A DNA stretch of 64,000 nucleotides from Peteryoungia desertarenae (GTDB taxonomy: Bacteria > Pseudomonadota > Alphaproteobacteria > Rhizobiales > Rhizobiaceae), in the NCBI RefSeq assembly GCF_005860795.2, contig NZ_CP058350.1:2200501-2264500 (forward strand), written 5' to 3'. This document shows, piece after piece, positions 28,650 through 38,168 of this stretch. Position 1 is the stretch's first letter. Each line of letters starts with the position of its first letter. The translations under genes and the position numbers were made by a program. Under the pieces are notes generated by a model. It had not been told where the DNA came from and did no database searches. It saw only the letters and a program-made list of their open reading frames with translations.

Positions 28650-29591
28650 TCAGACCTGCACCAGGGCAATTGTGTATCCGAAATAGAGTGCGAGCATCAC
28701 GCCGGCGACCAGACGACGAACGCCGAGATGCGCCAGCAGCAGAGCGGAGAAGCCAAGGGTGACGCCCAGCATGATGGGGACGTCGAAGCTGCCGAAACGG
28801 GGATCGACATTGATCGGCTGGATCACTGAGGTCACGCCGAGGATGAACAGGATATTGAAGATGTTCGAACCGACAATATTGCCGATCATGATGTCGGAAT
28901 GCTTGCGCAGTGCGGACATGACGCCGGTGGCAAGTTCCGGCAGCGAGGTGCCTACCGCCACGACGGTCAGCCCGATCACCGCTTCGGAAACGCCGAAATC
29001 TCTTGCCAGGTTGGTTGCCCCGCGCACGAGCAATTCCGCGCCGAGGAACAGCACCCCGAGACCTCCGACGATGAGCAGGGCCATGAAGCCGGTGCCAAGC
29101 GCTTCATGCCGGATGTCCTCGTTTTCGTCCTCGCCGTCATCGTCGCGCCCGCCGCGCGCAGAGAAATAGGAATAGCCGAGATAAATCGCGAGGGCTGTGA
29201 CCATCAACAGGCCCGCAAGGCGACCAATGGCCTCGAACTGAACCAGACCGAGGAGAAGGATTGACGCACCGATCATCACGAAGGTGTCGCGCTTCACGCC
29301 TTTGTCCCAATGCGTGATCGGGAAGATCAGGCCGCAGGCACCAACGATCAGCAGAATGTTTGCCACATTCGAACCGACAACATTACCCAATGCGATATCG
29401 GATGACCCTGTCATTGCGGCTCTCAGGGAAACGAGAAGCTCGGGCATGGATGTGCCAAAGCCCACAATCACCAGAGAGACGAGCAAGGTCGGGATAGCAA
29501 GCTTGTGAGCCAGCGCAATTGCCCCGCGCAGGAGCCATTCCGCACCGAAATAGAGGCCGACCAAGCCTCCAATGACCAATAGATAATCCAA
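28650..29591 (-). CDS. Calcium/sodium antiporter (CaCA family, copy 2)
   Basis: A 313-residue CaCA exchanger, closely similar to the copy that follows it along nearly its whole length (for example LVIVGFGTSMPELLVS and the block from GVSEAVIGLTVVAVG through IVGSNIFNILFILGV are nearly identical). The two alpha-repeats are intact. The cytoplasmic loop between repeats differs most: here it is Asp/Glu-rich (GRDDDGEDENED). The start is TTG at 29591, with AGGGGA upstream; no in-frame ATG is available nearby. Tandem duplication is the simplest explanation. Confidence 0.88.
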   Translation of the reverse strand: MDYLLVIGGLVGLYFGAEWLLRGAIALAHKLAIPTLLVSLVIVGFGTSMPELLVSLRAAMTGSSDIALGNVVGSNVANILLIVGACGLIFPITHWDKGVKRDTFVMIGASILLLGLVQFEAIGRLAGLLMVTALAIYLGYSYFSARGGRDDDGEDENEDIRHEALGTGFMALLIVGGLGVLFLGAELLVRGATNLARDFGVSEAVIGLTVVAVGTSLPELATGVMSALRKHSDIMIGNIVGSNIFNILFILGVTSVIQPINVDPRFGSFDVPIMLGVTLGFSALLLAHLGVRRLVAGVMLALYFGYTIALVQV

Positions 29592-29724
29592 TGCATTCCC
29601 CTGTGTTGAACCGTTCCGGAGGTGGGTATTCCATCCCTCCTTTGAAAGTCACGCCAGGCTCAATGAGCGTTTACTGGCGCGTCGTGTGGCGACGCAACGA
29701 TCCGGATATCACCCACGCCACCTG

Positions 29725-30768
29725 TCAGATTGGCATCGGGTATTGGCGATGGATCTTGGCGATCTCTTTCAGGACTTCGTCGGAAAGAGTGAGATCGACC
29801 GAACCGATATTCACCTTCAGCTGATCCATCGTGGTCGCGCCAATGATGACCGATGCCATGAATGGGCGCGTCAGGCAGAAGGCGAGCGCCATTGCGGATG
29901 GGTCCATGCCGTGAGCTTTTGCCAGATCGACATAGGCGCGCGTCGCCGGTTCTTGTAGATGCTGCAGACGACCGCCGAGATCTCCATTGATCGCTCCACG
30001 GGAGCCAGCCGGCTTGTGTCCGTCCAGATATTTGCCCGAGAGAATACCGCCAGCCAGCGGCGAATAGGCAAGAAGGCCAACATCCTCGTGATGCGAGAGT
30101 TCTGCCATGTCGAGGTCATAGTGCCGGTAAAGAAGGTTGTATTCATTCTGAACCGTTGCGACCCTGGGCAGGCCTTTGGCCTCGGCAAGTGACAGATATT
30201 TCTGCGTGCCCCAGGTGGTTTCGTTGGACAGTCCGACGGCGCGGAGCTTTCCCGCCTTGACGCATTCTCCCAGCGCTTCGAGGATTTCGGCAATATCGGC
30301 CAGCGCCTTCGCCTTGTCCTGCTTGAACGGGTTGTAGCTCCAGGCGCCACGAAAGTGGAAATGCCCGCGATTGGGCCAGTGGATCTGGTAGAGATCGATG
30401 TAGTCCGTCTGTAGACGCTGAAGGCTGGCGTCGACCGCCTCGCGGACTATAGCGGCGGTGATGGGCTTGCCCTCGCGAATGTAAGGGCGACCGGGCCCGG
30501 CAACCTTGGTCGCAAGAACGACCTTGTCACGCTTGCCAGTCTTGGTGAACCAGTTGCCGATCAGCCGCTCGGTTGTGGCATAGGTCTCTGCAGACAGGGG
30601 GGTGGTCGGATAAAGCTCGGCCGTATCGAAAAAATTCACGCCGTGCTCAAGCGCGTAGTCCATCTGCTCGAAAGCTTCCGCCTCGGTGTTCTGGGTACCC
30701 CAGGTCATCGTACCGAGGCAGATTTCGGAAACATGGATATCAGTGCGGCCAAGGCGGTTCATCTTCAT
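29725..30768 (-). CDS. Aldo/keto reductase (Tas-like)
   Basis: A 347-residue NADP(H)-dependent TIM-barrel oxidoreductase. The catalytic tetrad is visible: Asp and Tyr in FFDTAELYP, Lys in VVLATKVAG and His in YQIHWPN. The overall pattern (MKMNRLGRTDIHVSEICLGTMTWG) and length fit the Tas subgroup, whose physiological substrate is unclear. GGAGAG precedes the ATG. It is separated from the antiporter gene by 133 bases and from the upstream orphan gene by 95 bases on the same strand. Confidence 0.9.
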   Translation of the reverse strand: MKMNRLGRTDIHVSEICLGTMTWGTQNTEAEAFEQMDYALEHGVNFFDTAELYPTTPLSAETYATTERLIGNWFTKTGKRDKVVLATKVAGPGRPYIREGKPITAAIVREAVDASLQRLQTDYIDLYQIHWPNRGHFHFRGAWSYNPFKQDKAKALADIAEILEALGECVKAGKLRAVGLSNETTWGTQKYLSLAEAKGLPRVATVQNEYNLLYRHYDLDMAELSHHEDVGLLAYSPLAGGILSGKYLDGHKPAGSRGAINGDLGGRLQHLQEPATRAYVDLAKAHGMDPSAMALAFCLTRPFMASVIIGATTMDQLKVNIGSVDLTLSDEVLKEIAKIHRQYPMPI

Positions 30769-30863
30769 GGTGTTGAGCTCTCCGTGGACAAAGTCGATGC
30801 AATCGGTTTCTGCGGTATCTGTTTTGCGGCGCTGAAGAAAGGCCAGTTCGGCGCGAATCCGGC

Positions 30864-32000
30864 CTATTCGGGCTTGTTGTAGGACATGACAATGTTCTGC
30901 CCGCCGGATCCGACATAGCCCCAGTAAGAGCCATTCACCTGTCGTAGCCTGTCTGGCCGGAAGGCGGTCGGCCTGCCATTCGGGTAGGTCTTGGGAAGTG
31001 CGGACCGAAGGATGTCGGCCCAGAAATCGACGCTGAGATATTCGTGATAGACACCGGCATAAACGGTAGGGCCGTGTGCCGGCATCACCTGGCCCGGAGG
31101 GAGGGGCAGGTAGGTCTGCCGCTCCGGTAGAAGCCTCCTGACCGGAATGCCGAAGAAGGACGCCTCAATCAGAGTGCCTGAACTGAGGCTGACCAGCTCT
31201 TTGAAGCTTCCGGTTGCCAGCAGGCGGTACATGTCGGATTTGCTGTCGGCAATCCCGATGCAATGGCGCATCAGTAGATCACGAAGCGCAGGCACCGGCT
31301 CCGGTGAGAAGGGATGGGGTCTATAGCCAAGCCTTCCCTCCCTTGCGAGGCTTGCAAGAACAGGCTCATAGGCATCCCAGGTCGCAATCTGCCCCTCGTG
31401 GATGAGCGAACTGTCAAACGGGGTCTGGCCGATCAGCATAGTTTGATGGTCGCTGGCAGGGTCATTGATGCCGCGCCGACGGATCGCTGCGGCCTGATGC
31501 ATGCCGACATGGGTCATCACTTCATCTGTTGTCAGATGATAGGCCTTGATGGCTTCGACAATTTCTGGGCGGTTGCTGTGAAAGCCGAAGAAAATGTCAT
31601 CAAGGAACCGCAACGGATGCCAGCGCGCGTCGACAAAGGGAACGCCAAGGGCATCGAGCACCCGCTGGACAAACGGAGTCAACTCGAAACCGATGACAAG
31701 CGATCCTTCCACATGGGGTGCGAAGGCGGCAATCGCCGCTTCGTTCGGCTGCGCGTCATAGAGTTCTGCCCAACCGGCCGCATTTGCAGGCAAGTCCATG
31801 GCTTCGTAGACCTTAAGGCCATCGAAGCGACTGGTCTCATCCCATTCGAGCAGAGAGATCGGCATTCGGGTGGCCGTTCTGACTTGGGCGCCAAGAAGTG
31901 CCAGAAAAAACTCTGTATTTGCCTTGAACCCGACCCGGGACTGGGCTTTGCCTGTCACGCGAAGCAAATCGGAGGTAACCAGGAGGCGTGCCAGTTTCAT
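30864..32000 (-). CDS. Orphan protein with glycosyltransferase-like features
   Basis: A 378-residue soluble protein that I do not recognise as a named family. Features seen: YRPHPFSPE in the middle and LSSGTLIEASFFGIPVRRLLP towards the C-terminus. These resemble the donor-site regions of GT-B-fold capsule or Kdo-type glycosyltransferases (hPHP motif; S-S-G-x2-E-A-x3-G-x-P-V). No signal peptide or membrane helix. The neighbours are an aldo/keto reductase and, divergently, fabD, so there is no polysaccharide cluster around it. ATG at 32000 (MKLARLLVTSDLL) is chosen; the longer ORF to 32108 begins with non-family-like sequence. A sugar-transfer role is inference only. Confidence 0.6.
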   Translation of the reverse strand: MKLARLLVTSDLLRVTGKAQSRVGFKANTEFFLALLGAQVRTATRMPISLLEWDETSRFDGLKVYEAMDLPANAAGWAELYDAQPNEAAIAAFAPHVEGSLVIGFELTPFVQRVLDALGVPFVDARWHPLRFLDDIFFGFHSNRPEIVEAIKAYHLTTDEVMTHVGMHQAAAIRRRGINDPASDHQTMLIGQTPFDSSLIHEGQIATWDAYEPVLASLAREGRLGYRPHPFSPEPVPALRDLLMRHCIGIADSKSDMYRLLATGSFKELVSLSSGTLIEASFFGIPVRRLLPERQTYLPLPPGQVMPAHGPTVYAGVYHEYLSVDFWADILRSALPKTYPNGRPTAFRPDRLRQVNGSYWGYVGSGGQNIVMSYNKPE

Positions 32001-32206
32001 ATTGTCTTTCGATCTCTTTATGGTATGGCGGACGCGTCCAGCTGGACCAGAATATCGGGTTCCGCCTGAGAAGTAATAAGAAGGGTCGCCCCGGAAATAG
32101 GGAGGCAATTATTGCTGTCTAGGCTGGAATGGCAACAAATTGATGATGCGTCCGGCGAGCAGGTTTATGTCCGGAACAAATTTACTGCAACAGGAGACCC
32201 CACTCG

Positions 32207-33151
32207 ATGACAGTCGCTTTCACCTTTCCAGGACAGGGCAGTCAGGCGGTCGGAATGGGCAAGGATCTTGCCGACGCCTTTCCGGAGGCGCGCGCTGTCT
32301 TCGAGGAAGTCGATGAGGCGCTGGGTCAGAAGCTTTCCGAAATCATGTGGAATGGTCCGGAGGAGACCCTGACCCTGACCGCCAATGCTCAGCCTGCCCT
32401 GATGGCCGTGTCAATGGCTGTCGTCCGCGTTCTTGAGGCCAAGGGTCTCGATCTCAAGTCCAAGGTTTCCTTCGTCGCCGGTCATTCCCTCGGCGAGTAT
32501 TCGGCGCTTTGTGCGGCCGGCACCTTCTCCATCGCCGATACCGCCCGTCTCCTGCGCATCCGCGGCAACGCCATGCAGGCGGCGGTTCCGGTTGGCGAGG
32601 GCGCTATGGCTGCCATCATCGGATTGGAGCATGGAGACGTTGAGGCTGTCTGCGTAGAGGCAGCCGCGCTCGGTCCCTGCCAGATCGCCAATGACAATGG
32701 TGGTGGTCAGCTCGTCATTTCCGGCGGCAAGGCCGCTGTTGAAAAGGCCGCAGCCCTTGCCTCCGAAAAGGGGGCAAAGCGCGCCATCATGCTGCCGGTC
32801 TCCGCCCCTTTCCATTCGGCCCTCATGGGTCCCGCTGCCGATGCCATGCGGGACGCGCTGTCCAAGGTCGAGAAACAGGACCCGGTGGTGCCGCTGATCG
32901 CCAATGTGCGCGCGGCCCCGGTGACCTCCGCGACCGAAATCGCCGACCTCCTCGTTGAGCAGGTCACCGGGCAGGTCCGTTGGCGCGAAACCGTCGAGTG
33001 GTTCGGCAAGAACGGTGTGACGACACTTTATGAACTTGGCTCCGGCAAGGTTCTGACCGGTCTAGCACGGCGCATCGACAAGACCGTCTCCGGCATTGCC
33101 ATCAACACGCCTGCCGATATCGACGCCGCGCTTGCGGCATTGAACGGCTGA
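32207..33151 (+). CDS. fabD: Malonyl-CoA:ACP transacylase
   Basis: 314 residues; moves malonate from CoA to ACP for fatty-acid synthesis. The active-site serine is in GHSLGEYSAL, the substrate Arg in RLLRIRGNAMQ, and FPGQGSQAVGMG opens the protein. The catalytic histidine is in SAPFHSALM. AGGAG precedes the ATG by about 10 bases. First gene of fabD-fabG-acpP-fabF. Confidence 0.96.
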   Translation: MTVAFTFPGQGSQAVGMGKDLADAFPEARAVFEEVDEALGQKLSEIMWNGPEETLTLTANAQPALMAVSMAVVRVLEAKGLDLKSKVSFVAGHSLGEYSALCAAGTFSIADTARLLRIRGNAMQAAVPVGEGAMAAIIGLEHGDVEAVCVEAAALGPCQIANDNGGGQLVISGGKAAVEKAAALASEKGAKRAIMLPVSAPFHSALMGPAADAMRDALSKVEKQDPVVPLIANVRAAPVTSATEIADLLVEQVTGQVRWRETVEWFGKNGVTTLYELGSGKVLTGLARRIDKTVSGIAINTPADIDAALAALNG

Positions 33152-33184
33152 ACGGATCATCCAGAGATTTATAAGGAACACATC

Positions 33185-33922
33185 ATGTTTGACCTGTCCG
33201 GCCGCAAGGCCCTTGTTACCGGCGCCACAGGTGGCATTGGCGAAGAAATCGCCCGTATGTTGCATGCGCGCGGCGCCATCGTCGGTCTGCACGGCACCCG
33301 TGTCGAGAAGCTGGAAGCGCTGGCCGCCGACCTTGGCGAACGCGTCAAGATCTTCCCGGCCAACCTGTCTGATCGCGATGAGGTCAAGGCGCTCGGCGAG
33401 AAGGCGGAAGCCGATCTCGAAGGTGTCGACATCCTGGTGAACAATGCCGGCATCACCAAGGACGGTCTGTTTGTCCGCATGTCGGATGCCGACTGGGATG
33501 CTGTCCTGGAAGTGAACCTCACCGCCGTTTTCCGCCTGACCCGCGAACTCACCCACCCGATGATGCGCCGCCGCTATGGCCGCATCATCAACATCACTTC
33601 CGTTGTTGGCGTTACGGGCAATCCGGGCCAGGCCAATTACTGCGCATCCAAGGCCGGCATGATCGGCTTTACCAAATCGCTTGCCCAAGAAATCGCGACC
33701 CGAAACGTGACGGTCAATTGCGTCGCGCCCGGCTTCATTGAAAGTGCCATGACCGGCAAGCTCAATGACAAGCAGAAGGAAGCGATCATGGGGGCAATCC
33801 CGATGAAGCGGATGGGAACGGGCGCCGAAGTTGCTTCCGCAGTTCTCTATCTTGCTTCAACAGAGGCATCTTACATGACCGGCCAGACGTTACATGTGAA
33901 TGGTGGCATGGCGATGATTTAA
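33185..33922 (+). CDS. fabG: 3-oxoacyl-ACP reductase FabG
   Basis: 245-residue SDR that reduces 3-oxoacyl-ACP with NADPH. TGATGGIGE (cofactor loop), VNNAGITKDGL, the catalytic Ser in INITSVVG and YCASK (YxxxK) are intact, and MTGQTLHVNGGMAM ends it. Located 33 bases after fabD and upstream of acpP, so it is the chain-elongation reductase and not one of the many FabG-like SDRs. Confidence 0.95.
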   Translation: MFDLSGRKALVTGATGGIGEEIARMLHARGAIVGLHGTRVEKLEALAADLGERVKIFPANLSDRDEVKALGEKAEADLEGVDILVNNAGITKDGLFVRMSDADWDAVLEVNLTAVFRLTRELTHPMMRRRYGRIINITSVVGVTGNPGQANYCASKAGMIGFTKSLAQEIATRNVTVNCVAPGFIESAMTGKLNDKQKEAIMGAIPMKRMGTGAEVASAVLYLASTEASYMTGQTLHVNGGMAMI

Positions 33923-34024
33923 GCGGGGAGGGTCCGCGCGCAAGCCTTGAGCAATTGCATGTTGAGCAAGGTGAGGCTGTGATTTTCTGGCTTTGCGCCG
34001 CGCACAAACCGTGTTAAGCGGGCC

Positions 34025-34053
34025 TTGACTGTAAGAAGTCGCTCTGACTTATG
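34025..34053 (+). promoter_or_regulatory. Predicted acpP promoter
   Basis: TTGACT (34025-34030) and CTTATG (34048-34053) are 17 bases apart in the 282-base gap between fabG and acpP. acpP is usually among the most highly expressed genes and often has its own promoter. The rest of the gap shows no ORF. Confidence 0.45.
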
Positions 34054-34204
34054 AGGCATGGCTTATGCTCTTGTAGGTAAAGCAAGTTCTAGGTCGGAGC
34101 CAACGGGTTTGCCAGTGAGGAAGAAAATCCATCACCGGCGTTAATGCAGGGTAGGGAAGCCATTACGGCAGCCCTGAGATTTTAAGAAGGTCGAGGAAAC
34201 CGAC

Positions 34205-34441
34205 ATGAGCGATATCGCAGAACGCGTTAAGAAAATTGTAGTTGATCATCTCGGCGTTGACGCTGACAAGGTTGTCGAAGGCGCGAGCTTCATCGACGAT
34301 CTGGGCGCTGACTCGCTCGACACCGTCGAACTCGTCATGGCTTTCGAAGAAGAATTCGGCGTGGAAATCCCGGACGACGCTGCTGACTCGATCCTGACTG
34401 TCGGCGATGCCGTGAAGTTCATCGAGAAGGCCCAGGCCTAA
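34205..34441 (+). CDS. acpP: Acyl carrier protein
   Basis: 78-residue acidic protein that carries growing acyl chains on a phosphopantetheine arm attached at the serine of [10 protein letters not shown]. The ATG follows GAGGAAACCGAC. It has its own promoter-like sequence and is followed by two strong hairpins, which would allow far higher expression than its neighbours. Confidence 0.98.
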   Translation: MSDIAERVKKIVVDHLGVDADKVVEGASFIDDLGADSLDTVELVMAFEEEFGVEIPDDAADSILTVGDAVKFIEKAQA

Positions 34442-34455
34442 TCGATTGCAATTCT

Positions 34456-34505
34456 GCGGAAGGGGCTTCGGCCCCTGTTCCGCTTGGGCCCGCGCTTCGC
34501 GGGCC
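34456..34505 (+). terminator. Double hairpin after acpP
   Basis: First hairpin 34456-34483: GCGGAA and GGGGC pair across a TTCG tetraloop with GCCCC and TTCCGC. Second hairpin 34487-34505: GGCCCGCG and CGCGGGCC with a CTT loop, then TTATTGT. Likely a terminator or attenuator that limits readthrough into fabF and stabilises acpP mRNA. Confidence 0.7.
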
Positions 34506-34568
34506 TTATTGTATGAAGAATGAGTATTGGCATGACTTCGGTCATAACCGCGGGGTGGACTACGGGCG

Positions 34569-35825
34569 ATGAGACGTGTCGTTATCACCGGTACCGGCAT
34601 GGTATCTCCTCTGGGATGTGGAACAGAAGTGACATGGCAGCGGCTTCTGGCAGGCCAAAGCGGTGCACGCCTGGTCACTGAATTCGAGGTCGAAGATCTT
34701 CCGGCGAAGATTGCTTGCCGCATCCCAACCGAGGGCGAAGGTGCTTACAGCGCCGACGACTGGATGGAGTTGAAAGAGCAGCGCAAGGTCGATCATTTCA
34801 TCATTTACGCAGTTGCCGCCGCCGACATGGCTCTGAAGGATGCCGGCTGGGAGCCTAAGACGGACGACGATCAATGTGCGACCGGCGTGCTGATCGGCTC
34901 CGGCATTGGTGGCATCGAAGGCATCGTTGAGGCAGGCCATATTCTGCGCGACAAGGGACCACGACGCCTGTCGCCGTTCTTTATTCCGGGACGCCTGATC
35001 AACCTTGCCTCCGGGCAGGTGTCGATCCGCCACAAGCTGCGCGGTCCCAATCACTCCGTCGTGACGGCCTGCTCGACCGGGGCACATGCCATCGGCGATG
35101 CTGCCCGTCTCGTCGCGCTCGGTGATGCCGATGTCATGGTGGCTGGTGGTACGGAATCGCCGATCAGCCGCATTTCGCTCGCCGGCTTCGCCGCCTGCAA
35201 GGCGCTTTCAACCGCTCGCAACGACAATCCGACCGCAGCCTCGCGTCCCTACGACAAGGACCGCGACGGCTTCGTCATGGGCGAAGGCGCGGGCATTGTG
35301 GTGCTTGAAGAACTGGAACATGCCAAGGCGCGCGGCGCCAAGATCTATGCCGAGGTTGTCGGTTACGGTCTCTCTGGGGATGCCTTTCACATCACCGCTC
35401 CGTCGGAAGACGGCGATGGCGCTTTCCGCTGCATGACCATGGCTCTGAAACGCGCAGGGCTGACGCCGGCTGATATCGACTACATCAATGCGCACGGTAC
35501 GTCGACCATGGCCGATACGATCGAGCTTGGCGCGGTCGAGCGACTTGTCGGTGAGCATGCGTCAAAGATCTCGATGTCGTCGACAAAGTCTGCAATCGGG
35601 CATCTCCTCGGGGCGGCCGGTGCCGTTGAAGCGATCTTCTCGGCGCTTGCCATTCGGGACAACATCGCTCCTCCGACGCTCAATCTCGACAACCCCGATG
35701 TGGAGACCGCAATCGACCTCGTTCCCCACAAGGCCCGCAAGCGAGACATCAACGTTGCCCTGTCGAACTCCTTCGGTTTTGGCGGGACAAACGCGTCTCT
35801 GGTCTTGCGCCGCTACGAAGGATGA
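34569..35825 (+). CDS. fabF: 3-oxoacyl-ACP synthase II
   Basis: 418-residue condensing enzyme of fatty-acid elongation. The active-site cysteine is in VVTACSTGAHAIG, and the two histidines are in NAHGTSTMADTIE and KSAIGHLLGAAG; GFGGTNASLVLRR ends the protein. Standard length. Lies downstream of acpP and 200 bases before mltG. Confidence 0.96.
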   Translation: MRRVVITGTGMVSPLGCGTEVTWQRLLAGQSGARLVTEFEVEDLPAKIACRIPTEGEGAYSADDWMELKEQRKVDHFIIYAVAAADMALKDAGWEPKTDDDQCATGVLIGSGIGGIEGIVEAGHILRDKGPRRLSPFFIPGRLINLASGQVSIRHKLRGPNHSVVTACSTGAHAIGDAARLVALGDADVMVAGGTESPISRISLAGFAACKALSTARNDNPTAASRPYDKDRDGFVMGEGAGIVVLEELEHAKARGAKIYAEVVGYGLSGDAFHITAPSEDGDGAFRCMTMALKRAGLTPADIDYINAHGTSTMADTIELGAVERLVGEHASKISMSSTKSAIGHLLGAAGAVEAIFSALAIRDNIAPPTLNLDNPDVETAIDLVPHKARKRDINVALSNSFGFGGTNASLVLRRYEG

Positions 35826-36027
35826 GTAACCGGCGCCCGGCTTCATGCATTGTCCTGAAGCGCGCGGCTGAATGCGCCTTGGATGACGGCCATATGGCCT
35901 TGCTCACAAGGCTTCCATACGCTTAGAAATCGATCAGCGATGCGGGATCACTTCCCGCACGCAAACCCGGATTTTGCCGCATTGCTGGTCGAAAGAACAG
36001 CGACAGCGAAACAAAGAAGGATTGCCG

Positions 36028-37254
36028 GTGACCGACAGCAGCCAGAACGGCGGTAGCCAGAACAACGGAACTCCCTTTGGCCGTGATGCCGACGCGAACG
36101 GACAGAAGGGCCCGATCATTCCGAAGTCTCCAACCGAAGCCTTGCGACCGGAAAAGGTTCCCGAACCTCCGCGCCGTTCGCGCAAGGCCCGCAGCCAGCT
36201 GGTGATCTTCCTGAATTTTGTAATGACGATGATCGTCTTTGTCATGGTCGCGGCTGTTGCCACGTTCTTCTATGTCATGAATTCCTTCCAGGAGCCCGGT
36301 CCGCTGCAGACCAACACCAACTTCACCGTGCGTGAAGGTGCAGGTCTTGCCGAGATTGCCAACAGTCTTGAGCGAAACGGAATTGTGTCCGACGCACGTA
36401 TCTTCCGTTACGTTACCCAGACCTACAAGCGCGATGCCCGTCGTGACAGCCTGAAGGCGGGTGAATATGAGATCAAGGCCGGTGCGTCCATGAAGGAGAT
36501 CATGGAACTGCTCCAGTCCGGTAAGTCGATCCTTTACGCGGTGTCCTTGCCCGAGGGGCTGACAGTCAAGCAGATGTTTGCGCGCCTCGCTGCTGATCCT
36601 AACCTCGTGGGTGACCTGCCGGCAGAACTGCCTCCGGAAGGCAGCCTGCGTCCGGATACTTACAAGTTCAGCCGTGGCACGACGAGAGCTGAAATCGTCA
36701 GTCAGATGATCGCCTCGCAGCAGCGTCTTGTTGAGCAGATCTGGGAAAAGCGTGACCCTGATCTTCCCATTCAGACCATCGAAGAATTCGTGACGCTGGC
36801 CTCTATTGTCGAGAAGGAGACCGGTCAGGCTGATGAACGCGCGCATGTCGCTTCTGTCTTCATCAATCGCCTGAACAAGGGCATGCGTCTCCAATCCGAC
36901 CCCACCATCATTTACGGCCTGTTTGGTGGTGATGGAAAGCCGTCTGATCGCCCGATTTACCGCTCGGACATCCGCAAGGAGACCCCTTACAACACCTATG
37001 TGATCCGCGGATTGCCGCCGGGACCGATAGCTAATCCCGGGCGTGCAGCCCTCGAGGCCGTAGCCCATCCGTGGAAGACCGATGATCTTTATTTCGTCGC
37101 CGACGGCACAGGTGGTCACGCCTTTGCGCAAACGCTGGAACAGCATAATGCCAATGTGCGCCGCTGGCGTGAGATCGAGGCAGAACGTCGTGAGACGCCT
37201 GAGGCGACCCTCGATGAGGCGCCGGAAGTCGACCCGGACGCTGCCAACAACTGA
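36028..37254 (+). CDS. mltG: Endolytic murein transglycosylase MltG
   Basis: 408-residue inner-membrane YceG-family enzyme that cuts nascent glycan strands and sets their length. A cytoplasmic N-terminus of about 55 residues precedes one membrane helix (LVIFLNFVMTMIVFVMVAAVATFF). A LysM-like subdomain follows (FTVREGAGLAEIANSL), then the catalytic Glu in SIVEKETG and DPTIIYG. GTG at 36028 is preferred (AGAAGG upstream) to a longer start at 35974. Confidence 0.93.
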   Translation: MTDSSQNGGSQNNGTPFGRDADANGQKGPIIPKSPTEALRPEKVPEPPRRSRKARSQLVIFLNFVMTMIVFVMVAAVATFFYVMNSFQEPGPLQTNTNFTVREGAGLAEIANSLERNGIVSDARIFRYVTQTYKRDARRDSLKAGEYEIKAGASMKEIMELLQSGKSILYAVSLPEGLTVKQMFARLAADPNLVGDLPAELPPEGSLRPDTYKFSRGTTRAEIVSQMIASQQRLVEQIWEKRDPDLPIQTIEEFVTLASIVEKETGQADERAHVASVFINRLNKGMRLQSDPTIIYGLFGGDGKPSDRPIYRSDIRKETPYNTYVIRGLPPGPIANPGRAALEAVAHPWKTDDLYFVADGTGGHAFAQTLEQHNANVRRWREIEAERRETPEATLDEAPEVDPDAANN

Positions 37255-37274
37255 TCACGCGCGGAGGGGGCGGC

Positions 37275-38165
37275 ATGACATTGCAATCGATGACGGGCTT
37301 TGCCCGCAGCGAAGGATCGACAGGCCGCTACCGCTGGGCATGGGAGTTGAGATCGGTCAACGGCAAGGGACTTGATGCCCGCCTGCGGCTGCCCACGGGC
37401 CTTGAGCACATCGAAGCCGATGTTCGGCGCCTGCTCGGCGAGCGTTTGACGCGCGGGAATATCCAGGCAGGTCTCAGTCTTGCCGTTCAGGACAACCAGG
37501 TCGAGGCGGTGCTGAACCGTGATGCGCTCAATGCAGTCCTGAAATTGCGGGACGAGCTGGGACCCGAAATCGTCGACCCGTCACCGCTCCGTCTCGACAG
37601 CCTTCTCTCCATTCGCGGCCTGGTCGACTTTCGCGAAGCGGCTGATGACGAGGCGAGCGTCCAGCAAAGGGACAAGGATGTTATCGAAGGGCTGAAGCAG
37701 GCCGTCGACGCGCTTGTCGCCATGCGTGAAGCGGAAGGCCGCGCCCTAGACGATGTGCTGCGTCAGCACATCAGTCGGATCGAGACATTGGCATTGGCTA
37801 TCGAGGCAGATCCATCCCGTTCGGTTGAAGAGATTGTCAAGCGCCTCGATGCGCAGGTCAAGGCGCTGATGGAGACCGGGCAGGGCTTTGACCGCGACCG
37901 CCTTCATGCGGAAGCAGCGCTGCTTGCAACAAAGGCAGATTTGCGAGAAGAGCTTGATCGCTTGAAGGCTCATGTCGTTGCCGCGCGGGATCTTCTGACC
38001 AAGGGAGGTCCCATTGGCCGAAAGCTTGATTTTCTGGCGCAGGAATTCAACCGAGAATCGAATACCATCTGTTCCAAGTCCAATGCGGTCGCCGTGACCG
38101 CAGCAGGTATCGAACTGAAGGTCGTGATCGACCAGTTCAGGGAACAGGTCCAAAATCTGGAGTAG
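37275..38165 (+). CDS. YicC family RNA-modulating protein
   Basis: 296 residues, YicC/YloC family (MTLQSMTGFARSEG at the start; KLDFLAQEFNRESNTICSKS near the end). E. coli YicC has been described as an endoribonuclease; the role in this lineage is not established. GGAGGGGG precedes the ATG. It sits 20 bases after mltG and 3 bases before gmk, an arrangement common in proteobacteria. Confidence 0.9.
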   Translation: MTLQSMTGFARSEGSTGRYRWAWELRSVNGKGLDARLRLPTGLEHIEADVRRLLGERLTRGNIQAGLSLAVQDNQVEAVLNRDALNAVLKLRDELGPEIVDPSPLRLDSLLSIRGLVDFREAADDEASVQQRDKDVIEGLKQAVDALVAMREAEGRALDDVLRQHISRIETLALAIEADPSRSVEEIVKRLDAQVKALMETGQGFDRDRLHAEAALLATKADLREELDRLKAHVVAARDLLTKGGPIGRKLDFLAQEFNRESNTICSKSNAVAVTAAGIELKVVIDQFREQVQNLE

Positions 38166-38168
38166 AGC

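Noticed and set aside
35923..37146. Minus-strand ORF (407 aa)
   Set aside because: Antisense to mltG; no domain support.
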